Source of the DNA: Hyphomicrobiaceae bacterium
GTDB lineage: Bacteria; Pseudomonadota; Alphaproteobacteria; Rhizobiales; Hyphomicrobiaceae
DNA: 19,444 nucleotides
Direction of reading: 5' to 3'
Assembly: GCA_017353825.1 (NCBI GenBank)
Contig: JAFMSC010000028.1
Span: 1-19,444, forward strand
Shown here piece by piece: positions 7,120-12,378 of this stretch (position 1 is its first letter; every line of letters starts with the position of its first letter). Below the pieces are notes generated by a model. The model was not told the origin of the DNA. It saw only the letters and a program-made list of their open reading frames with translations, and ran no database searches. The translations under genes and the position numbers were made by a program.

Positions 7120-7146
7120 CTTCAGGCCTTGTGGCTTCAGGCCTTG
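7120..7146. repeat. 12-bp direct repeat spanning the carrier protein stop codon
   Basis: CTTCAGGCCTTG occurs at 7120-7131 and again at 7135-7146, a 15-base period. On the minus strand the copy at 7135-7146 contains the last codons and TGA of the acyl carrier protein, and the other repeats them just downstream. It looks like a small local duplication. Confidence 0.7.
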
Positions 7147-7406
7147 GCCGGAGCCCCGGCCGTCTGCGCGATCAGGCTGCGTACCCGATCCACCACCGAG
7201 CCGACGGTCTTGAAATCGGCAGCTTCCTCATTGGCATTGTAGGGGATCTCGATGCCGAAGCTGTCCTCGATATCGAACACGATCATCGCTAGATCGAGCG
7301 ATTCGATCTTCAGGTCGGTCAGCGCAGTGCTAGGCCCGATATCGTCGCGCGGCTCCTTCATGTGCTTCTTCAGGATCTCGATGATCTTGCTGGCTACTTC
7401 GTCCAT
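7137..7406 (-). CDS. Acyl carrier protein, NodF-like
   Basis: An 89-residue acidic carrier protein. Ser36 in KIESLDLA is the expected phosphopantetheine attachment site, followed by the recognition helix AMIVFDIEDSFGIEIP and a final helix VGSVVDRVRSLI. The usual DSL triplet is ESL here, a conservative change. Spacing and the long loop between FGIEIP and the last helix (NANEEAADFKT) resemble NodF rather than housekeeping AcpP. The start ATG at 7406 has a strong ribosome binding site, GGGAGAG. The gene heads a minus-strand series with a ketosynthase and a glycosyltransferase and diverges from an acyl-CoA ligase. It probably serves a specialised acyl chain; the product is unknown. Confidence 0.92.
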   Translation of the reverse strand: MDEVASKIIEILKKHMKEPRDDIGPSTALTDLKIESLDLAMIVFDIEDSFGIEIPYNANEEAADFKTVGSVVDRVRSLIAQTAGAPAKA

Positions 7407-7745
7407 CTCTCTCTCCCACCCTGCCCAGCTGCCGGGGCATGTCGGGGACCTGATCGGTTAACGATCTATGCTCAATCCAGGCGCGGCCCGGAAGGTTCGC
7501 TCAAGCGTGTCCACATATACGCAAAAATCCAAATAGTCCAGCCAAGCCAATGTCTCGCGCTGGGGACATGGTGTGCGTTCCTTGCGTGGACGTTTATGCC
7601 CTAGTCCCTATCTGGTCAGGCGTCAAAAAAGCGTGTTCAATGCCGGCCGGGCGAGATTCGAGGTCGCGTGCGGCCGAAACGGCAACATCGTGGCCTGGAA
7701 CGGGCCGCCGTGCTCACCTCGGGGCGCTCGGTACGCCAGCAGGAC
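7407..7745. other. Divergent intergenic region, carrier protein / acyl-CoA ligase
   Basis: About 340 bases between divergent genes, ending at the tandem ribosome-binding-site repeat. Read on the minus strand, TATATG (7519-7514) and TTGGCT (7545-7540) are separated by 20 bases, a long spacer of the kind seen in MerR-controlled promoters. GATCG at 7452-7456 and CGATC at 7462-7466 flank GTTAA and could be an operator. These are weak signals. Since a MerR-family gene follows the ligase, control of this region by that regulator is a reasonable inference. I see no protein-coding gene here. Confidence 0.3.
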
Positions 7746-7790
7746 ACCGCCCAGGAGGACCGCCCAGGAGGACCGCCCAGGAGGACCGCC
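7746..7790 (+). repeat. Tandem 13-bp repeat carrying three Shine-Dalgarno sequences
   Basis: The unit ACCGCCCAGGAGG is repeated three times exactly (7746-7758, 7759-7771, 7772-7784), then a partial copy ACCGCC leads straight into the ATG at 7791. Each copy contains AGGAGG. The last AGGAGG (7779-7784) is six bases from the ATG, a usual distance, so it decides the start. The unit is not a multiple of three, which argues against coding use upstream. Confidence 0.9.
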
Positions 7791-9524
7791 ATGACCGAAA
7801 CGGCGGAGGCCCAGACGGAAAGAGCGGGGCACGAGGCGTCGCGGTATCCGTGGCTTAACCGATATCCGAGCCAAGTGGACTGGCACCAGCGGTTCAGGGC
7901 AGGGCCAGTATCCGCCATGCTGCACGCCGCCGTAGCGCGCCATGGCAACAGGACCTGCACGAGCTTCTTCGGCAAGACGCTCAGCTACCGCGAGATCGGT
8001 GCATTGGTGGACCGCACCGCCGCCGGGCTGCAGGCGCTGGGCATCAAGAGGGGCACCAAAGTGGGGCTCCTCATGCCCAACTGCCCCGCGTTCATCGTTT
8101 ACTATTTTGCCACCCTCAAAGCGGGCGGCACGGTCGTCAACTACAACCCCCTCTATTCGGTCGACGAATTGGCCTTCCAGGTGCGGGACAGCAACACCGA
8201 GCTGATGGTGACACTCGACCTCAAGATGCTGTTCGACAAGGTCGAGGCACTCCTGCGCACGGGTGCGTTGAAGCGGGCCATCGTGGCCTCGTTTGCGACC
8301 CAACTACCCGCGCCCAAGTCGGTGCTGTTCAAGCTATTCCGGGCCAAGGAGATGGCCCAGCCAGACAGGTCGGCGGTGCGCCGCAACGTCGTTTATGATG
8401 CCGACATGCTGGCCGGTGCCGGGGAATTCCGGCAGCCGCCGATCGACCCCGACACCGACATTGCCGTCCTGCAGTACACCGGCGGCACCACCGGCGCGCC
8501 CAAGGGGGCAATGTTGAGCCACACCAACGTGACGGTGAACGCCGCCCAGAGCGCGGCGTGGGCGAGCGGCCTCGCCGAGGGCCACGAGCGCGTGCTGGCC
8601 GCCCTGCCGCTTTTCCACGCGTTCGCCATGACGACCGTCATGAACTTCGGCCTGCGCCAGGGGGCGGAGATCGTCATTATGCCCCGCTTCATCCTCAACG
8701 ACGCGATGAAGCTGATCGACCGGACCAAGCCCACCGTGATGCCTGGAGTACCGACCATGTTCATCGCCATGCTCGGCCACCCCAGGCTCGGCAGCTTCGA
8801 CCTCTCCTCGCTCAAGTACTGCGTGTCCGGCGGCGCGCCCTTGCCGCTCGATGTCAAAGAGCGGTTCGAGGCCGTGACGGGGTGCAAAGTGGTCGAGGGG
8901 TACGGCCTCTCTGAGGCAGGTCCGGTGGTAACGTGCAACCCGCCGGACGGCCCCGTGAAGGCCGGCTCCATCGGCCAACCGCTGCCGGGCACCACCGTCT
9001 CCCTGCGCGATCTCGCGGACCCGACGAAGGAGGTGGCGTTGGGCGAGAAGGGCGAGATTTGCGTCAAGGGACCGCAGGTGATGATGGGCTACTGGCGGCG
9101 CCCTGAGGAGACCGCCAACCAGTTCGTGGGCGACTTCCTGCGCACTGGTGATGTCGCCACCATGGACGAAGAGGGGTTCATCTTCATCGTCGACCGCATC
9201 AAGGACTTGATCATCTCCTCGGGCTACAATGTCTATCCCCGCCGCATCGAGGATGCCCTCTACGAGCACCCGGCAGTCGAAGAGGCGACCGTCGTCGGCA
9301 TCAAAGACAACTACCGCGGCGAGGCGCCCAAGGCATTCGTCAAGCTGCGCGCCGGGGCCAGGGCCACGGTGGACGATCTCAGGAAGCACCTTGAGGGGCG
9401 TATCTCCAAGATCGAGATGCCGGCGGAGATCGAGCTGCGCAATACGCTGCCCAAGACCATGATTGGCAAGCTCTCCAAGAAGGAGCTGCGAGCTGAAGAG
9501 GAGGCGCGCCGCAGGCAGAAATGA
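7791..9524 (+). CDS. Long-chain fatty-acid--CoA ligase (FadD-like)
   Basis: A 577-residue adenylate-forming enzyme that activates a fatty acid to acyl-CoA through an acyl-AMP intermediate. Motifs in order are the P-loop YTGGTTGAPKGA (229-240), YGLSEAGP (371-378), RTGD (451-454), the hinge DRIKDLIISSGYNVYP (468-483) and C-terminal Lys560 in PKTMIGKLS. The length is that of FadD-type long-chain ligases. Some homologues instead load acyl-ACP, and with a special carrier protein divergent from this gene that alternative deserves thought. The ATG at 7791 is chosen because a perfect AGGAGG stands six bases upstream; the open frame back to 7668 runs through tandem repeats. Its stop overlaps the MerR regulator start (ATGA). 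Confidence 0.92.
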   Translation: MTETAEAQTERAGHEASRYPWLNRYPSQVDWHQRFRAGPVSAMLHAAVARHGNRTCTSFFGKTLSYREIGALVDRTAAGLQALGIKRGTKVGLLMPNCPAFIVYYFATLKAGGTVVNYNPLYSVDELAFQVRDSNTELMVTLDLKMLFDKVEALLRTGALKRAIVASFATQLPAPKSVLFKLFRAKEMAQPDRSAVRRNVVYDADMLAGAGEFRQPPIDPDTDIAVLQYTGGTTGAPKGAMLSHTNVTVNAAQSAAWASGLAEGHERVLAALPLFHAFAMTTVMNFGLRQGAEIVIMPRFILNDAMKLIDRTKPTVMPGVPTMFIAMLGHPRLGSFDLSSLKYCVSGGAPLPLDVKERFEAVTGCKVVEGYGLSEAGPVVTCNPPDGPVKAGSIGQPLPGTTVSLRDLADPTKEVALGEKGEICVKGPQVMMGYWRRPEETANQFVGDFLRTGDVATMDEEGFIFIVDRIKDLIISSGYNVYPRRIEDALYEHPAVEEATVVGIKDNYRGEAPKAFVKLRAGARATVDDLRKHLEGRISKIEMPAEIELRNTLPKTMIGKLSKKELRAEEEARRRQK

Positions 9525-9973
9525 GCTCCGTTTCCCAGAGGCAGCGGGCCGACCCCGGACCGGCGGCGGCAAGCGAGGAGAGCCGGCTTTACACCATCGG
9601 CGACCTGGCCGCCGAGCTCGGCGTGACCACCCGTGCCATCCGCTTTTACGAGTCAAAGGGCCTGATCGCGCCGGCGCGGCGCGGTGTGGCACGCGCCTAT
9701 TCGCGCCGCGACCGCGCCCGCCTCAAGCTGATCCTGCGCGGCAAGAACCTGGGCTTCTCGCTGGAGGCCATCGCCGAGTACCTAAAGCTCTACGATGCCG
9801 ACCCTGCCCATATCACCCAGACGCAGATGCTGCTCAACGGGGTCGAGGAAGCGATTAAGGACCTGCTGACCAAGCGCGCCGACCTCGATCGCTCGCTGAA
9901 GGAGCTCAAGGACATCCGTGCCCAGTGCGTTGCGCATCTGCAAAAAGAAGGCGGGGACCTCGGCTGCGGCTGA
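9521..9973 (+). CDS. MerR-family transcriptional regulator, LiuR-like
   Basis: A 150-residue regulator. The winged helix-turn-helix at about 23-60 is clear (YTIGDLAAELGVTTRAIRFY, then ESKGLIAPARRG). RDRARLKLILRGKNLGFSLEAI follows, then a dimerisation coiled coil at about 105-143. Cys136 and Cys149 are present, but there is no metal-binding CX7C pattern as in MerR/ZntR, so an organic ligand is more likely. The sequence style is that of LiuR-type regulators of fatty-acid or branched-chain amino-acid breakdown. The start overlaps the ligase stop by four bases, so the two are translationally coupled. It probably controls the ligase operon and perhaps the divergent carrier-protein operon. Confidence 0.9.
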   Translation: MSSVSQRQRADPGPAAASEESRLYTIGDLAAELGVTTRAIRFYESKGLIAPARRGVARAYSRRDRARLKLILRGKNLGFSLEAIAEYLKLYDADPAHITQTQMLLNGVEEAIKDLLTKRADLDRSLKELKDIRAQCVAHLQKEGGDLGCG

Positions 9974-9985
9974 GCGAGGCCTCGC
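9974..9985. terminator. Perfect 12-bp palindrome directly after the MerR gene
   Basis: GCGAGGCCTCGC begins at the first base after the merR stop codon and is its own reverse complement. It could form a terminator-like structure, but no T-run follows and there is no loop, so the function is uncertain. Confidence 0.3.
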
Positions 9986-10363
9986 CTCGGTGCCTGCCGC
10001 ACGCATGTGCCGTCAGCGCAAGGCGATCACGCCGGCCGCCGTCGGCCGAAAGCCACAGCCCATCTGCGACGGGGCATTCCTCGCGCGCCCCAAGCCGTGA
10101 TTGCCCTGTACTGCGCGAGTCACCGGAAGCGGTGCCCGCACTCGGCGCTACCTTGCTCATGGGGCGCCGTTGTACTAATGTGGCAGGTTCCACTGCACTA
10201 ATGTTCCACGATTCTGAAGGGTGATCCAGTCAGTGTAGAAGGGTGATCTCAGTCAGTGTAATTGTCTTGGCCTTGCCTCCCCAGCCGCCTATCCAGGCTT
10301 GAAAGCCAAAGCTCAGGTGGCCTGTAGGAGGCCCTGGCGCCGAATCCCTCCTTACAGCCCCCC
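9986..10363. other. Gene-free stretch with repeat remnants
   Basis: No convincing gene is present. The left part (to about 10165) is ordinary high-GC sequence with short open frames of no recognisable family. From 10174 the composition changes to less GC-rich sequence with close direct repeats (see the separate entry), followed by about 100 bases of unremarkable sequence before the MarR promoter. Confidence 0.4.
10174..10260. repeat. Cluster of direct repeats, possible mobile-element end
   Basis: ACTAATGT occurs at 10174-10181 and 10197-10204, and GTTCCAC at 10187-10193 and 10203-10209. A longer unit starting AAGGGTGATC and ending CAGTCAGTGTA occurs at 10217-10237 and 10239-10260, the copies differing by one inserted base. 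Several short repeats close together and low GC relative to the surroundings recall the multi-repeat ends of IS21-like elements. No transposase gene or second end is in the window, so this would be a remnant at most. Confidence 0.45.
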
Positions 10364-10392
10364 TTGAATGAGCCTCCGGGGCCCCTTATGAT
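10364..10392 (+). promoter_or_regulatory. Sigma70-type promoter for the MarR gene
   Basis: TTGAAT (10364-10369) and TATGAT (10387-10392) are close to the minus-35 and minus-10 consensus and are exactly 17 bases apart. An AT-rich stretch follows (10386-10411), unusual in this GC-rich window, and could hold the operator through which the MarR protein controls itself. Transcription would start near 10399, just before the ATG at 10409. Confidence 0.5.
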
Positions 10393-10408
10393 TAGATTAT
10401 CAAACTAT

Positions 10409-10882
10409 ATGCCAAAGTCAGGCGACCCTTCGAGCGAAGATCTGATCGCCTCCATTGGCGCGGCAGTCATGAGATGGCAGGACGCGGCTGCGCTCTACGA
10501 TGAGGAGGTGGGCGCACGGCTGGGCCTTTCCCTGACCGAGCGGCAATGCCTTGCCTGCCTCACCCGCGGCCCCCGCCCCGCGCGCGAGATCGCCGAGGCC
10601 ACGCGCCTTACGCGCGCGGCGATCACGACGCTGGTCGACCGCCTGGAGGAGCGCGGGCTGGTGCGCCGCACGCCGGACACCGCCGACCGCCGGCAGGTGC
10701 TCGTCTCCATAACGCCCAAGGCGCGGCGCCAGACCGCACAGTATTACGGGCCGATCGCGGCCGCGGGCGCGGTGTTCCTCGCGGGCTTCTCGCGCGCGGA
10801 GCTCGCCGCAATCCGAAAGTTCGTCGACGGTGCCCTGGAGTTGCAGCAGGGCCAGATCGCACGGCTGGAGCGCGACCGCTGA
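10409..10882 (+). CDS. MarR-family transcriptional regulator
   Basis: A 157-residue winged helix-turn-helix regulator. The DNA-binding domain spans about 43-102: LTERQCLACLTRG, then PAREIAEATRLT, the recognition helix RAAITTLVDRLEERGLV, and the wing TPDTADRRQVLV. Flanking helices at about 8-35 and 105-155 would form the dimer interface. The frame is open upstream with candidate starts TTG at 10364 and ATG at 10388, but those fall inside a promoter-like sequence, so I favour the ATG at 10409. It has no clear ribosome binding site, consistent with a very short leader. It converges on the aminotransferase gene with a 58-base gap. Ligand and targets are unknown. Confidence 0.88.
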   Translation: MPKSGDPSSEDLIASIGAAVMRWQDAAALYDEEVGARLGLSLTERQCLACLTRGPRPAREIAEATRLTRAAITTLVDRLEERGLVRRTPDTADRRQVLVSITPKARRQTAQYYGPIAAAGAVFLAGFSRAELAAIRKFVDGALELQQGQIARLERDR

Positions 10883-10940
10883 GGAGGTGGCGTGCGGTCC
10901 GTCGGGCTGGAAAGCACGCGCGCCCGAGGTGCCTGCGAGC

Positions 10941-12131
10941 TCAGTTGTCGCCTCTGGCGGTCTCAGCGAAATAGGCCATGGCGGCGGCGACGCCGGCCGG
11001 CTTGTGCGGCACCCCGACAAGGCGCAAGGCCATCTCCACGCCAGCGAGCGTAGCGATGATGGTGAGGTCATTGGTGTCACCCAGGTGGCCGATGCGGAAC
11101 ACCTTGCCAGCGACCTTTGACAGGCCGGTGCCCAGCGACACGTCGAATTTGTCGAGTGCGGCGGCGCGCAGCACGTCAGCGTTGTGCCCGTCGGGCATGA
11201 GCACGGCGGTGAGGGTGGAGGAGTAGTATTTCGGGTCCCGGCAGAGGATTTCGAGGCTCCAGGCCCTGATGGCGCGGCGCACGGCTTCGGCGTGGCGCTC
11301 GTGGCGGGCGAAGACGCGGTCGAGACCCTCCTCGTGCAGCATCTCGATGGCCTCGGCCAGCCCGTAGAGCAGGTTGGTGGCCGGCGTGTAAGGGAAGAAG
11401 CCGTCCTTGTTGGCCGCCAGCATCTCCTTCCAGCCGAAGTAGGACTTGGGCAGCCGCGCCGCCTTGGCCGCGGCCAGTGCTTTGTCGCTGATCGCATTGA
11501 ATCCCAGCCCTGGCGGCAACATCAGGCCCTTCTGCGAACCGCCAACGGTGACATCCACGCCCCACTCGTCGTGACGGTAGTCGATGGAGGCGAGTGAGGA
11601 GATGGTGTCCACCATCAGCAGCGCCGGATGCCGCGCCGCATCCATGGCCCGGCGCACCTCGTCAATGCGCGAGGTGGCCCCGGTGGAGGTCTCGTTGTGC
11701 ACCACGCACACGGCCTTCACGGTGTGAGCCTTGTCTTCGCTCAACCGCGCCTCGATGGCGGCGGCATCGGCGCCGCTGCGCCAATCCGAGGCGATGAACT
11801 CCGGCTGCAGCCCCAGCTTGACGGCGATGTTCTTCCATAGCGTGGCGAAGTGCCCCGTCTCGTACATGAGCACCTTGTCGCCGGGCGAGAGCGTATTGAG
11901 CAGCGCGGCCTCCCACGCACCGGTGCCCGAGGAGGGGTAGATCACCACCGGGCTGGCGGTCTTGAAGATGGTGCGGATGCCGGAGAGCACCCTGAGGCTC
12001 AGCCGCTTGAACTCCGGTCCCCGATGATCGATCACCGGCATGTCCATGGCCCGCAAGATGCGATCCGGCACCGGCGTGGGGCCGGGTATCTGCAGAAAAT
12101 GGCGGCCTGCGCGGCGCGGGGCGTTGGACAT
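10941..12131 (-). CDS. Class V aminotransferase, alanine/serine--glyoxylate type
   Basis: A 396-residue pyridoxal-phosphate enzyme that transfers an amino group to glyoxylate, making glycine. It begins with the family signature IPGPTPVPDRIL (15-26) and carries the cofactor-contact SSGTGAWEAAL (67-77). Asp175 is in MVDTISSLAS, the Schiff-base Lys201 is in GSQKGLMLPPGLGF, and the substrate-binding Arg346 is in FRIGHLGD. Length is typical. The ATG at 12131 has GGAG eight bases upstream. Serine is the usual donor in methylotroph serine-cycle enzymes, while other members use alanine or ureidoglycine (PucG), so the donor is open. The gene diverges from a flavin/Fe-S hydroxyacid dehydrogenase, which may supply its oxoacid substrate. 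Confidence 0.92.
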   Translation of the reverse strand: MSNAPRRAGRHFLQIPGPTPVPDRILRAMDMPVIDHRGPEFKRLSLRVLSGIRTIFKTASPVVIYPSSGTGAWEAALLNTLSPGDKVLMYETGHFATLWKNIAVKLGLQPEFIASDWRSGADAAAIEARLSEDKAHTVKAVCVVHNETSTGATSRIDEVRRAMDAARHPALLMVDTISSLASIDYRHDEWGVDVTVGGSQKGLMLPPGLGFNAISDKALAAAKAARLPKSYFGWKEMLAANKDGFFPYTPATNLLYGLAEAIEMLHEEGLDRVFARHERHAEAVRRAIRAWSLEILCRDPKYYSSTLTAVLMPDGHNADVLRAAALDKFDVSLGTGLSKVAGKVFRIGHLGDTNDLTIIATLAGVEMALRLVGVPHKPAGVAAAMAYFAETARGDN

Positions 12132-12378
12132 CAGGGCGTCTCCATTGACCTCGATACCAATACCATCAATCACGTGAAGCAACAGTGCGCCGTTTGCGCC
12201 GGCCGGTGCATTGCGCGGCCTCGTCGCGTCAACACGGGGCGTTGAGCGTCATGCCGTCACGGAACAAGCCGACCAAAGCTTTGATCGGTTCACTTGTGCT
12301 CTACTGCTCTACGTCGGCGCGCAAACTTCGCATCCGCGATCCCTTGCGTCACGCACGCTCGATCGGCAAAACCACAAG
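12132..12378. other. Divergent intergenic region, aminotransferase / FAD-Fe-S dehydrogenase
   Basis: These 247 bases must hold both divergent promoters. A CACGTG palindrome lies in the part nearer the aminotransferase. On the minus strand, TTGCTT and TGGTAT stand 17 bases apart upstream of the aminotransferase but match the consensus poorly. The dehydrogenase frame is open upstream to 12211 with no family resemblance, so I treat that as non-coding. Confidence 0.25.

Noticed and set aside
5743..7242. 499-codon plus-strand open frame across the ketosynthase gene
   Set aside because: Antisense shadow of the ketosynthase and carrier protein genes, which carry complete active-site motifs. The shadow has low-complexity composition.
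7746..7790. Short tandem repeats considered as a CRISPR array
   Set aside because: The 13-bp units are directly adjacent with no spacers and are positioned as ribosome binding sites. No cas gene is nearby.
8334..9692. 452-codon minus-strand open frame opposite the acyl-CoA ligase
   Set aside because: Rich in His, Gly and Arg with no family resemblance; the opposite strand has every ligase motif.
12211..12378. Upstream extension of the FAD/Fe-S gene by 56 codons
   Set aside because: The extra residues show no family resemblance and would fill the divergent promoter region. The family start fits the ATG at 12379.
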